Assembly (NCBI GenBank): GCA_026225945.1
Contig: JAMJFZ010000597.1
Location: forward strand, 4,930,001 to 4,994,000
DNA from: Cricetomys ansorgei
Taxonomy: Eukaryota; Chordata; Mammalia; Rodentia; Nesomyidae
DNA length: 64,000 bases
Reading direction: 5' to 3'
Positions 43,591-53,970 of the stretch are shown one piece after another (the stretch's first letter is position 1; each line of letters begins with the position of its first letter). The notes under the pieces were generated by a model. It had not been told where the DNA came from and did no database searches. It saw only the letters and a list, made by a program, of their open reading frames with translations. The position numbers and the translations under genes are program-made.

Positions 43591-44589
43591 ATTGAGCACC
43601 CAAGTGTATGTGGTAGAGAGAACCCACCTTAAATAGATCTGAGAACAGCAGTTTTGTTTGAGGTAGGGAGGTTAGGGTTGGTTTTGTGTTAAAAGGAAGC
43701 TGAATTATAAAAGGGAAGAGGAAATCTGTTGCTACTTCCTGGAGAAGTCTGGGCCGTGGAGAAGTGACAATCATCAGGAGGAAAGAAGTGTCAGGGTGTC
43801 CCCACTAGACCGAGGGCACAGACAGTGAGGACAGAATGGAGGGAGAAAACCACCGCAGCAGACTAAGTGAGTGAAAGCTTGTGTTGAGAGATTTAGCTAC
43901 TCCTTTCTCTAAACTGCTCCGAGCCCAGCACAGTGTTTGACACACAGTTGCTGTTCAGTTACTGGATCCGGAATGGGCTGCAGGAGGCATGTGTGCAAAG
44001 CACTTAGCAACAGTCTCACCCTGGGACAAATGAGCCAGAGGCCTCTCTATCTCTAGGCATTCAGGAGAAAATTCTGTGACTCCGGTAGATGTAAGGAATA
44101 CACACAGACTCAAGTAACATTGGACATACTCATTGGTTTATTTTTCTCCTGTTGCTTTTTGTGTTAGTATCTTTCTCAAATGCTGAATGTTTGCAAGTGG
44201 GGAACTCTGAGCTCAGAGGAAGCCTTTCCCCTCCCATGAATGGAGGCTTGAGCCAAGAGAAGCCACCTACTTTCCCTGACATCTTTACCCCTGAAGATTC
44301 AGACGCTATGCTGCAAACTGCCCTTTTCTTCCCCATGTCCCATGTGGAATTTTAGAAACTGAGGCCCTGAGATGGGAAATCAACCACAAATTCCTTTTTT
44401 GTTGTTTTGTTTTTTTGTTTCTTTGGAGACAGGGTCCAACTCCTACAATGCTCATTGTTAACTTGAAAGATGTGAACATGTACACATTGTAGGCAGAATG
44501 CAACATCTGGGACTTGACTACTGGCATGCCAGGTTGGAACTCTGGGGGACTGGACCACACAGGACGGAAGACAGGGCAGGGGAAGGGTG
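43591..44589. other. Mostly unassigned; small L2-like and B1-like scraps
   Basis: 43923-43975 (GCCCAGCACAGTGTTTGACA, CACAGTTGC) resembles the L2 end. 44397-44436 (TTTGTTTCTTTGGAGACAGG after a T run) resembles the tail and start of a reversed B1, but the body does not follow. No gene recognised. Confidence 0.4.
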
Positions 44590-44692
44590 TTTGACGACCT
44601 GCTCTTCGGTCACTAGCTTTGTGACCACGGGCATGCCTTTCAGCCTTTGGATCTAACTGACCTGTATGGGGAATGTCAACAGTTCAGACTTT
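44590..44692 (+). mobile_element. MIR SINE fossil
   Basis: GGTCACTAGCTTTGTGACCA, CGGGCATGCCTTTCAGCC and TGACCTGTATGGGGAATG match the MIR core (actagctgtgtgaccttgggcaa... cctca... tgtaaaatgggga). Confidence 0.7.
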
Positions 44693-45054
44693 TTCCTTTG
44701 ATCTTTGACTCTTTGTTCCATATCATTTCTGATCACCTATGACTTCTCAGACTTTGACCCAGACATTATGCTTCCTTTTCATTCTCCAGATACCAGCCCT
44801 CCCACTCAGGTCAGGACCAATTGACTGCCGTTGGAAGAAGTTGGTCTTTCTCTGGAGGAGGAGACAGTGTGGGGTCAGGACTCCGGTGATGGGGGAGCAA
44901 GTTTTCTTTGGGCTGAATTAGCTGACCTAACTTGGACCTGTTCTATCATTACCATCTCTGGGCTGGAACTTTTTCTGTTTCTCCACATATGTGTTTCTGG
45001 GTTATGTCTCCCCACATTTGTCTGTAAGTTTTAAAAATTATTATTAAAAATGCA

Positions 45055-45130
45055 GAGTGATGAAGATGGGTCTTGTGCATGTCAAGCATGCAGTCTGTAA
45101 CTGAGCTATGATTCCATAAGCCCACCCCAG
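45055..45130 (-). mobile_element. ID-type SINE, antisense, degenerate
   Basis: GTCTTGTGCATGTCAAGCAT, GCAGTCTGTAACTGAGCTAT and CCCACCCCAGCCC resemble the reversed tRNA-Ala-derived ID head (…gcatgctaggcaagcactctaccaactgagctat…). Confidence 0.55.
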
Positions 45131-45372
45131 CCCTGTGTCTCTACTTTTGGGTCAGGAGTTTGGACTTCTCTCTTTTCACTCTTAATCTTTCTACAGATTC
45201 CCAAGTATGGGCACTGACTGCCACTCTGTGACTGTATCCCTTTGGCCATGGGACGAGCTATCAATAAGTCAGTGAGTTCTCACCCTAGCCTGGTGTGGCT
45301 TTCAGGAAAGGGTTATAGGATGCAGCTTCTGGGGTAGTGCTACATTACTTTTTAAGGGCAAACATTATATTT

Positions 45373-45597
45373 TGAAAGTTATTTATTTATTCATATTTTG
45401 TGTGTATGACTGTTTTGCCTGCATGTATCTCTGTATTCTGTGTAAGTGTCTGGTGCACATGGAGGCCAGACTCAGGTGTCAGATTCCCTGGAACTGAAGT
45501 TATGGATGGTTGTGAGCCACTAGATGCTGGTAATCAAACTCTGTTCCTCTGGAAAAGCAGCCAGTGCTCTAAAACACTGAGCCACCTCTTCAGTCCC
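45373..45597 (-). mobile_element. B3 SINE, antisense
   Basis: TTTTGCCTGCATGTATCTCT, GTGCACATGGAGGCCAGACT, AGATTCCCTGGAACTGAAGT, TATGGATGGTTGTGAGCC, CCTCTGGAAAAGCAGCCAGT and TGAGCCACCTCTTCAGTCCC: a complete reversed B3, about 140 bp before the minisatellite. Confidence 0.92.
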
Positions 45598-45736
45598 ATG
45601 TTCTACATTATTATGTGCCTGCTTGTGAACTGGGGACCTAGTTCTACTCAGTTGCCCTCGGCAGCAACCTGCCCATTTTCTCACTCTGGGTTGATTCTTG
45701 TTTGTCCTAACCAATATATCTTCATGCCCCTGAAAG

Positions 45737-47482
45737 TGTTTACATGTGAGTGATGTGTGCTCAGTGTTTACATGTGAGTGGTGTGTGCTCGGTGTTTACA
45801 TGTGAGTGGTGTGTGCTCAGTGTTTACATGTGAGTGATGTGTGCTCAGTGTTTACATGTGAGTGATGTGTGCTTGGTGTTTACATGTGAGTGATGTGTGC
45901 TTGGTGTTTATATGTAAATGATGTGTGCTTGGTGTTTATATGTGAGTGATGTGTGCTCAGTGTTTACATGTGAGTGATGTGTGCTCAGTGTTTACATGTG
46001 AGTGATGTGTGCTTGGTGTTTATATGTAAATGATGTGTGCTTGGTGTTTACATGTGAGTGATGTGTGCTCAGTGTTTACATGTGAGTGATGTGTGCTCAG
46101 TGTTTACATGTGAGTGGTGTGTGCTCAGTGTTTACATGTGAGTGATGTGTGCTGTGTTTACATGTGAGTGATGTGTGCTCAGTGTTTACATGTGAGTGAT
46201 GTGTGCTCGGTGTTTACATGTGAGTGATGTGTGCTCGGTGTTTACATGTGAGTGATGTGTGCTCGGTGTTTACATGTGAGTGATGTGTGCTCAGTGTTTA
46301 CATGTGAATGATGTGTGCTCGGTGTTTATATGTGAGTGATGTGTGCTCAGTGTTTATATGTAAATGATGTGTGCTCAGTGTTTATATGTAAATGATGTGT
46401 GCTCAGTGTTTACATGTGAGTGATGTGTGCTCAGTGTTTACATGTGAGTGATGTGTGCTCAGTGTTTATATGTGAGTGATGTGTGCTCAGTGTTTACATG
46501 TGAGTGATGTGTGCTCAGTGTTTACATGTAAATGATGTGTGCTCAGTGTTTACATGTGAGTGATGTGTGCTTGTGTTTACATGTGAGTGGTGTGTGCTCA
46601 GTGTTTACATGTGAATGATGTGTGCTCAGTGTTTACATGTGAGTGGTGTGTGCTCAGTGTTTACATGTGAATGATGTGTGCTCAGTGTTTACATGTGAGT
46701 GATGTGTGCTCAGTGTTTACATGTGAGTGGTGTGTGCTCAGTGTTTACATGTGAATGATGTGTGCTCAGTGTTTACATGTGAGTGATGTGTGCTCAGTGT
46801 TTACATGTGAGTGGTGTGTGCTTGGTGTTTACATGTGAGTGGTGTGTGCTCAGTGTTTACATGTGAGTGATGTGTGCTCAGTGTTTATATGTGAGTGATG
46901 TGTGCTTGGTGTTTACATGTGAGTGGTGTGTGCTCAGTGTTTACATGTGAGTGATGTGTGCTCAGTGTTTATATGTAAATGATGTGTTCTTGGTGTTTAC
47001 ATGTGAGTGATGTGTGCTCAGTGTTTACATGTGAGTGGTGTGTGCTCAGTGTTTACATGTGAGTGATGTGTGCTTGGTGTTTATATGTGAGTGATGTGTG
47101 CTTGGTGTTTACATGTGAGTGATGTGTGCTCAGTGTTTACATGTGAGTGGTGTGTGCTCAGTGTTTACATGTGAGTGATGTGTGCTTGGTGTTTATATGT
47201 GAGTGATGTGTGCTTGGTGTTTACATGTGAGTGGTGTGTGCTCAGTGTTTACATGTGAGTGATGTGTGCTCAGTGTTTATATGTAAATGATGTGTTCTTG
47301 GTGTTTACATGTGAGTGATGTGTGCTCAGTGTTTACATGTGAGTGGTGTGTGCTCAGTGTTTACATGTGAGTGATGTGTGCTTGGTGTTTATATGTGAGT
47401 GATGTGTGCTTGGTGTTTATATGTGAGTGATGTGTGCTTGGTGTTTATATGTGAGTGATGTGTGCTCGGTGTTTATGATGTG
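45737..47482. repeat. 28-bp minisatellite, 62 full units plus one partial
   Basis: I parsed 62 consecutive units from 45737 to 47469 and a truncated 63rd. All are 28 bp except unit 15 (26 bp, from 46129) and unit 30 (27 bp, from 46547). Unit positions 1-7 are TGTTTAC (47 units) or TGTTTAT (15 units); 7-12 are CATGTG in most C-type units. Variation is confined mainly to positions 7, 12-14, 17 and 26-27. Positions 26-27 are CA (38 units), TG (16) or CG (6). Units 42-49 (46882-47105) are identical to units 53-60 (47190-47413), an 11-unit (308-bp) higher-order duplication. The period is not a multiple of three and units contain TGA, so it is non-coding. Confidence 0.98.
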
Positions 47483-47734
47483 TGTTCAGACACTTACTGA
47501 TCAGCTTTTGGCATATCCAAGCAAGACATGGTCCCAAAGCTGAAGGAAAGACCCTAGTGCTGGTGTCTGTGATACCTCCTGCTCCTACTCAGGCCCATTT
47601 AAGTAGAGTTACAGTTGCTAAATGCCCACAGTGGTGTCAGGTGCGCATGCCAAAGCTCCACTGATTGGGAAGCACAAAGAACATTGTCTAACACAGTCTT
47701 CTTTAACAGAAACAAGTTGTGGAGCTAATAATGG
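47483..47734. other. Unassigned sequence after the minisatellite
   Basis: No repeat or gene recognised. Confidence 0.4.
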
Positions 47735-47850
47735 CACTATTTTCAATGGACCGAATTAAATTACACTTCCCATCTTGTATCTTAATTAAAGGGATAAAAA
47801 CGTTTTCACATTTTAATTAGCAAGTATATCTGGAAAAGACTTAAATTAAT
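47735..47850. promoter_or_regulatory. Candidate enhancer-like block, TTAATTA-rich
   Basis: Non-repeat DNA with CGAATTAAATTACAC, CTTAATTAAAGGG, CATTTTAATTAGC and CTTAAATTAATAC within about 100 bp. Such homeodomain-core density is often seen in conserved enhancers; untested here. Confidence 0.3.
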
Positions 47851-48050
47851 ACTGGAGTCATCACCATAGGAGGGCAGCTCTCTGCCAAGATTCATGAGGC
47901 CAGAGAAAACTCAAAGGTAGGCGGCTTCCATCAGGAACAAGCCAGAGCTCATAGCTCCAACTCAGAAATTTTGGCTCCTCCAACTCTCTGAAAGAATAAA
48001 AGCTACTGGCTGGTAAGTCATCAAGAGGCATGGTTACATCGTCTCTAGAA

Positions 48051-48052
48051 GA

Positions 48053-48084
<32 letters not shown>

Positions 48085-48118
48085 TGTGTGTGCACGCGCG
48101 CATGCGTGCACATGTGTG
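48051..48118. repeat. (TG)n with CG-rich alternating flank
   Basis: TG units passing into GCGCGTGTGTGTGCACGCGC and ATGCGTGCACATG: strict purine-pyrimidine alternation, likely Z-DNA-prone. Confidence 0.93.
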
Positions 48119-48440
48119 ATGGCTACTCTTGTCTGTCAACTTGATTACATCTGGAATCAACTAAACCCCAAACAGCTGGGCTATGCCTGTGAGGGGTTTT
48201 TCTGACTGGATCAAGCCAGCAGGCTAAGAAAGGAATAACAGTGTTAGTAGAGATGATTGATCCAGGCTACCAGGGGGAAACTGGATTGCTTCTCCACAAT
48301 GTAGGTAAAGAAGATCATATCTGGATTAGGGAATCTCTTGGTGTTGCCACGTCCTGTGATTGAAGTCAATGGGACACTTCAGCTACCCAATACTGGCAGA
48401 ATGGCAAAGGGCCCGGACCCTTCAGGAATAAAGATATGAG
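48119..48440 (+). mobile_element. MaLR-type LTR (tgtcaacttgac class), partial
   Basis: GGCTACTCTTGTCTGTCAAC, TTGATTACATCTGGAATCAA, CTAAACCCCAAACAGCTGGG and CTGTGAGGGGTTTTTCTGAC match the start of this rodent LTR class. The body after about 48250 is diverged and the 3' end is not seen. Confidence 0.6.
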
Positions 48441-48741
48441 TCAGTCAGGAAAAGAACCAAAACAAGATTAGGTACTTGCTGAGGGTAGAGAAAATACAGA
48501 ATGGGTAGTAGAGGAAGGTAGTTATAAATACCAGCTAAGGCCATGTGACCAGTTGAGAAATGCGGACTGTAACTGACATGAGTGTTTCTGTCCTTTTTTG
48601 TAAAGAGTATGTTTGCGCAGATATAAACATACAGTAGGCAATATTTGTGTCTTCTTTCCTTTATTTCCTTATTATGTGGTGTTATATCTATCTATATCTA
48701 TGTATATTTCATTCTACTCATTCTCTTCCTTTAGAGAACCC
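48441..48741. other. Unassigned sequence
   Basis: No repeat or gene recognised apart from a short TATC-rich run near 48690. Confidence 0.4.
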
Positions 48742-48981
48742 TGAGGAATGCAACATGTATGTACACGGAGAGGCGAGAGGTCATTTTCCGGTTTATCCTG
48801 CAGGGGCTCTAGGCTGATTGTTCAGTGAGCCCAGGGAGTGCCTGCCTCTACCTCCCCAGTACCGGGATTACAAACGTATGCCTCCAGGCCTTGCCTTCTT
48901 ACGTGGGTCCTGGGATTCAACTCAGATCTCCCTGCTTTTTGAAACATTTTTTAAACACTGAGTGAGCCATCTCTTCAGCCC
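48742..48981 (-). mobile_element. B4A SINE, antisense
   Basis: TGCCTGCCTCTACCTCCCCA, GTACCGGGATTACAAACGTA, CTTACGTGGGTCCTGGGATT, CAACTCAGATCTCCCTGC and GTGAGCCATCTCTTCAGCCC are reversed B4A landmarks. Confidence 0.85.
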
Positions 48982-50115
48982 TGAAGTGTCCCCTTCCTGT
49001 GTGGCATCTTCTTCAAGGTGTTTAAACACTGGGCATAGAAAATGTGAGAGTCATGAGGAGGTTGGGTCAGAAAATGTCCTAATGGTGGCTCTTATCCCAG
49101 ATGGAATCTTTAGGGGCAAAGCCTAACTACAGAGGGCAGTGGGGGTTGGGAGACACTCCCCTGGGTCTTACCCAGCAAGTATTTCTACTGCTTGTCCTGT
49201 GCAGGTTAGGACAAGAGCCAGGGCTGGGGACTGCTTGCTTTTCTTCTGTCTGGAGAGAAAAACAACGTGAGGCAAAGCTTGCTTATTCAAGTGTCTGAGT
49301 CCTCTCTGCAGGTGTGCAGGCAAACTGAGTGATTTATTTACCTAGTTTAATTTCACATTTTTACAAAAGATACAGCTGTCCCTGAGCTCTTTGGGGATTG
49401 CTTTGAAAATTCCTCTCCACTTCAGATACTAAAATCTACAGATTACTCAAGCCCCTTACATAAAATGTATGGCATTTCCGTGGACCCCACCCACTTCTGT
49501 ATTCTTTAAATCAGCTATAGGTCACTTAGAATATTCGGTGCATTTTAAACACCATGAATGTAGGTGTTAGACTGTGTTGTTAGGAGAATAAGGACAAGAA
49601 AAAGATGTCTATATGTGTTCAGAATAAGTACAAAATTTTCCCAAATGTTTTCTTGGCTATACAGTTGGTTGGGTTTGAAGATGTGGGACTCTGGGTGTGG
49701 AAAGCTGACTGCATGTAGCTATTATAGAAACAGTCCGGAGACAGACACACAAAATGGAAGAAGCCAAGCCAGACTAACGGGCAGTCCCTCCACCCATAGG
49801 TAACCACTGCTGATACTTGGCTCTGGTTGCTTCAGGGTTCACTTGACTCATCTGTCTCCTGAGACTCTTAGTACCATCGTGGTACATGGGATGCTAAGCA
49901 GAGAGTGTTTTCTACTTTGCAATGCTGTGGAGAACCAGCTAACACTGTAATAGATGGTGAATCAATTCACCCTGTAGACCATGCAGGAGAGGAAAGCTTA
50001 TTTACTACATGGTAGCAGTGGCAGTAAAAAGGGTACTGCCTGAGAGGGGGAAATGATATCATTATGCTTTAATGAAAATTACATTTTATTTTAAAAGAGA
50101 TCACTTCCTGAAGTG
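48982..50115. other. Unassigned, mostly single-copy sequence
   Basis: About 1.1 kb with no recognised repeat or coding motif. Confidence 0.4.
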
Positions 50116-50310
50116 GGCCAGCAAGATGGCTCAGTGGGTAAAGGCGCTTGCCCCCAAACCTGATGTCCTGAGGTCAATCGCCAGGTCCCACATGGCAGAA
50201 AGTTAACCTCTGACTTCCACATGTGAGCTGTGGCATGTGTAAACCCGTATCTGCAACAACATCCACCTTCATGCAATATAATGAATGTAATGATGATTTT
50301 TAGAAGGTAT
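50116..50310 (+). mobile_element. B2/B3-related tRNA-derived SINE
   Basis: GGGCCAGCAAGATGGCTCAG, TGGGTAAAGGCGCTTGCCCC, CAAACCTGATGTCCTGAGG, TCCCACATGGCAGAAAG, AACCTCTGACTTCCACATG and a degenerate tail. Confidence 0.85.
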
Positions 50311-50925
50311 TGCCTAACAATGTAAGCCACCGACTATGGCGATCTCCATTGCAGGATTCCTTGTTTGGTCAGTGTGCTGCTCGTGCGCTGTTCCTGTTAT
50401 GTGAAGGATGGCAGCTCTCATAGGCCAGTATATAGCTGTGGGAGGCCAGCAAGAGCTGGGCAGTGATACAGTCTCCTCCATGCAAATAAGTGCAGTTCTG
50501 AATGGCTGATGTCCAAACCCAAGCTGGGGCCCTCGGGAGCTGCAGCCCTACAGTGTCAGTCACAGCACACCTGGGCTGGCAGTTTGACTGTGGATAAGGT
50601 TTTCCTGTGTGACATTTCTGGACCAAATTGAGATAAATCCCTGATGGGGACATTTCCAATTTTTTTGGTCTCTTACTAATTGCCTTCCTCCCACAAACTC
50701 TTGCTTTGGTCTCTGTAATTCCCTCTCTCCGTCTCCCATCCTTCCTGCTAGTTCTTCCAGGACCATCACGTTCACTCCATTTCAGACATGAGGAAGAGAT
50801 GTCTCCCTGATTTCTCAGAAGGCATACATACAAGTCTGCTGTGTAACTATTTTTATTAAGGGATTGAGGGTAAGAAGGAGTTCCTGGAAATGAGAGTTCT
50901 CAGTAAGGGAAGACTGGGCACTGTA
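50311..50925. other. Unassigned sequence with a 154-codon open frame
   Basis: The minus-strand frame at 50369-50833 (154 codons) is the longest outside obvious repeats. It shows no recognisable domain, signal peptide or splice structure, and an alternative frame overlaps it. I do not call it a gene. Confidence 0.4.
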
Positions 50926-51268
50926 TGAGTTACTTTTCTGTTGCCATGGTAAAACACCATGACCACGGCAACTTATTTGGGCTTCTGATTCCAGAAGGAT
51001 AGGAGCCCATCACAGCGGGGTGACATGGCGGCAAGTGACTGTCACGGTGGAAAGGGCAGAAAGCTGAGAGCTCAGATTGCAAGCATGAAACACAGAGATC
51101 AAAATGGAAGTGGTATGAAGCTCTTAATCTCAAAGCCTGGCCCTGGTGACAGGCTTCTTCCAGCAAGGCAGCACCACCTAAGCCTCCCAAACATCACCAT
51201 CATCGGGGGGATGCGTATTCAAATGCAGAGACTATGGGGATGGTTCTCATTCAAACCATCACAGGCAC
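50926..51268 (-). mobile_element. ORR1-type MaLR solo LTR, antisense
   Basis: ATGAGTTACTTTTCTGTTGC, CATGGTAAAACACCATGACC, GGTGACATGGCGGCAAGTGA, TCTTCCAGCAAGGCAGCACC, GGGATGCGTATTCAAATGC and TTCTCATTCAAACCATCACA: complete reversed ORR1. Confidence 0.88.
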
Positions 51269-51604
51269 CCTGATTCATGTCTTGAGGCCTGTCTGCTGCC
51301 TCTCTGGGCCAGCCCCAAGGCCCTCTTACCAGATTTTATGGTGCTGTTTTTCCTTCCCATTCTCTTTCCATCCCTGTCTTTCAGCTGTTCCATGTTGCTA
51401 AAACATGTCTCTTTGGTGGTCATAGGACCTCTACGGAGTTCCTCTTTGTTATGCTAAGTAATTCATGTCCCTTATTTCCTCAGTCCCCCACATACTGACT
51501 AACCCATGGCTCTCCCACTAGAGCCCGAAGGCCCGTGCATTGTCTAAATCACATGAATTTGCCACCCCTCCAGGCAGCAGCAGTGATGATGGAACATTGT
51601 TATT
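51269..51604. other. Unassigned sequence
   Basis: No repeat or gene recognised. Confidence 0.4.
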
Positions 51605-51833
51605 TTTTTTTAAGATTTATATTTATTCCACACGTCTGCAAGTTCCATCTGCATGTATGTAGGTGTGCTGTGTGTGTACCTAGCTTCCACGGAGGCCAAG
51701 AGAGGGCATCAGATTCCTTGGAACTGGACTTACAGATGGTCGTGAGCTGCCACGTGGGTGCTGGGAACCAAGCCTGGATTCTCTGTAAGAGCAGCAGGTG
51801 CTTTTTAGCCACCGAGTCATCTCTCCAGCCCCA
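51605..51833 (-). mobile_element. B3 SINE, antisense
   Basis: TTTAAGATTTATATTTATTC tail, TTCCACGGAGGCCAAGAG, CATCAGATTCCTTGGAACTG, TACAGATGGTCGTGAGCTGC, CACGTGGGTGCTGGGAACCA and GTCATCTCTCCAGCCCC. Confidence 0.93.
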
Positions 51834-52199
51834 GCGATGTCTTCCTTAATCCTTTTCTTTCCTTTGAAGTGAAGTTTTTGGTGTGTATGCAGTGGGAACA
51901 CTTACATACGCTTAGCCGTATCTTTGGTATGCATGAGCAAGTTCACGGGGTTTGGTGCACACTGCTGATTGCTGTGTAGAGCGGAGGTGCCGTCTCACAC
52001 CCTACCAGAAGGACCAGGTGAGGGTCCGTCACTTCCTCCTTGGCCTCACTTTGGACAGGAGGGGAAAGAATCAGCAATTTGATGGGTGCAAGCCACATAT
52101 GCATGTTAATGTCATTCCAAAAGCCATTTCCTAGAATGTGCTGCATAACCAGGGAAGGAGGAACCCTCTGTAGACACCCCACACATAACCTACCTGACA
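51834..52199. other. Unassigned sequence
   Basis: No repeat or gene recognised. Confidence 0.4.
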
Positions 52200-52400
52200 G
52201 CGAGCTTCCAAATGGAATCCTAAGTTCCGCACAACCATTTATCAGAGAGTTTCCGGATGCCACTTTCCAATTTGCATCAGACCTTTTCAGCATATTAATG
52301 AGATGCTGTTACTAATGTATATATTTTTACTGCTCTATTCAATTTTGCATTTGGAGCTAATGAGCCCACAAGGTAAAGCCAGATACCCAGGGAGAAAGTA
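52200..52400. promoter_or_regulatory. Candidate enhancer-like block with a perfect octamer
   Basis: CCAATTTGCATCAG contains ATTTGCAT, the reverse of the POU octamer. It is followed by GCATATTAATGAG, TTACTAATGTATA, CAATTTTGCATTTGG and GAGCTAATGAGC. No repeat signature. Confidence 0.35.
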
Positions 52401-53529
52401 TGCAGTTGTGGTCCGTGATGACATCCTCAGAAGGTCTCATGAAAGTCAGAATCAACTCCGGCATCCCTTGTCAGTCATCTGCCTCTTCTATAGCTGAGAG
52501 CTGGCTCCAGCACAGCGCCTGACTCCCAACCCTTTGTTCTGGGGAAGATCTGCTACTATGCGCTTCTCTGATCTATTCACAGACTTTGGGCCTGTGTTAG
52601 GGTAGCTTAATCTCTTGCTTTTAGTTGGTGGTGTGTTCTGGGACCCAGAAACTGGAGGGGTTTTTTTTGTTTGTTTGTTTATTTGTTTCCCCCCCCCAGA
52701 GGTTTCTCAGGCTAAGGAGAACCATGTAGCTAAGCCAAATGTGGCTTCTTTGGGAAAGATGTTTCCCTGGTATCTAACCATCAATTTAGGTTCTAACTGC
52801 ATTGTCCTGGGGCTTGAAGCTGATGCTTCTGAGTGCTATCACCTGGAGCAAGGCTTCAACATCTTGGCCCACAAGGGTTTAGACCTTAGATGAAAACTCT
52901 GAATCTAGAGCATTCATTGCTACCAATCTGTAACACCCAGCTGCCTGTCGCCTCTCCATCCTAAGCTCATAGACAAGTGTCCTCGCAGTGGGACCACAAG
53001 GCCTTGGTTACCTAAGCAAAGCAGATGGCTGATTCACGTAGCTGAATATGGGCCTCTTTGATAGGTAGACAGAAATCTTGTGACTTTTAAAATCAGCTAC
53101 CCCTAACCTTTAGTCCCATGCTCAGGGACTCCTCTCCCTCAAAGGGAAACCACAGCCCCAAGGTATCAGAATCAGGGCTAGCCCAGGGGCTCCAGAGACT
53201 CATGCCTTGCCCTGCCATCTCTAAACCCTGTTTTTACCTCATTCTGAATTCTGGGCTCCACATCTCCATTGTAATTCAGCATTTTGAGGTTTGGGACTTG
53301 GCATTCACACTTGGTCTTGTGAGATCTCAGCTTTCTCTGGAACTGACAGGTGTCGTGTTCTCTACTCTTCAGACTCCAAGATGCTACAAGCAAGTGTCAC
53401 TGCCCCCCAAGAGCCAGCAAGGTGTCTAGCACAGGTACTGTGGAGCAAGAAGATGAAGGGATACCCTTAATTCTGCATCAAAGAAGCTTAATCCAACCCA
53501 GATCTGGTTCACATGATTCATTTCATGTG
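52401..53529. other. Unassigned, with T8-(GTTT)n and C10 runs
   Basis: 52660-52698 is a T8, GTTT tetramer and C-run simple sequence. The rest, including 103- and 92-codon frames, shows no recognisable family. Confidence 0.4.
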
Positions 53530-53640
53530 TGTCTGTGCGTGTATTAGAGGTAGGTGTTCATGTGTATGTGGGTACATGCACATGTATGTTAAGGCCAGAG
53601 GTTGAGATCATGTGTCATCCTCGGTTTTTCTCCATTTTCT

Positions 53641-53848
53641 AGGATTTATTTTATTTTATGTGTATGGATGTTTTGGCTGCATGTCTCACCACATATGTGC
53701 CTGGTCCCCATGGAGGCCAGAGAGAGCATTGAAGCCTCTGAAACTGGAGTTGCTGGTGGTTGTAAGCCACTATGTGTGTGCTGAGAACTGAACCCTGGTC
53801 CTCTGCAAGAGCTGCCAGTGCTCTAACCACTGAGTCATCTCTCCAGCT
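53641..53848 (-). mobile_element. B3 SINE, antisense, nested in B4A
   Basis: ATTTATTTTATTTTATGTGT tail, TTTTGGCTGCATGTCTCACC, CATGGAGGCCAGAGAGAGCA, AACTGGAGTTGCTGGTGGTT, AACTGAACCCTGGTCCTCTG, AACCACTGAGTCATCTCTCC and AGCT. Confidence 0.93.
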
Positions 53849-53858
53849 ACTCCACATT

Positions 53859-53860
53859 GT

Positions 53861-53908
<48 letters not shown>

Positions 53909-53909
53909 A
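53859..53909. repeat. (GT)n microsatellite
   Basis: About 22 GT units with one GTATGT, passing into CATGCGCGCAC. Confidence 0.95.
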
Positions 53910-53970
53910 TGCGCGCACGATAGGGTCTCTCACTGTTGTACAGCCAGCACTTCACGATATAGCCATCTCC

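Larger units (their letters stand above)
53530..53970 (-). mobile_element. B4A SINE, antisense, split by a B3 and a TG expansion
   Basis: Left part (53530-53640): GTGGGTACATGCACATGTAT, AAGGCCAGAGGTTGAGATC, GTCATCCTCGG, TCTCCATTTTCT. Right part (from 53849): ACTCCACATT, TG run, then ATAGGGTCTCTCACTGTTG, TACAGCCAGC. The shared CTCCA beside both junctions may be the target-site duplication. Confidence 0.65.

Noticed and set aside
45737..47482. CRISPR-like or protein-repeat interpretation of the 28-bp array
   Set aside because: Units are directly adjacent with no unique spacers, and 28 is not a multiple of three; it is a eukaryotic minisatellite.
50369..50833. 154-codon minus-strand open frame
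   Set aside because: No recognisable domain, no visible splice or promoter context, overlapping alternative frames; such lengths occur by chance in 64 kb.
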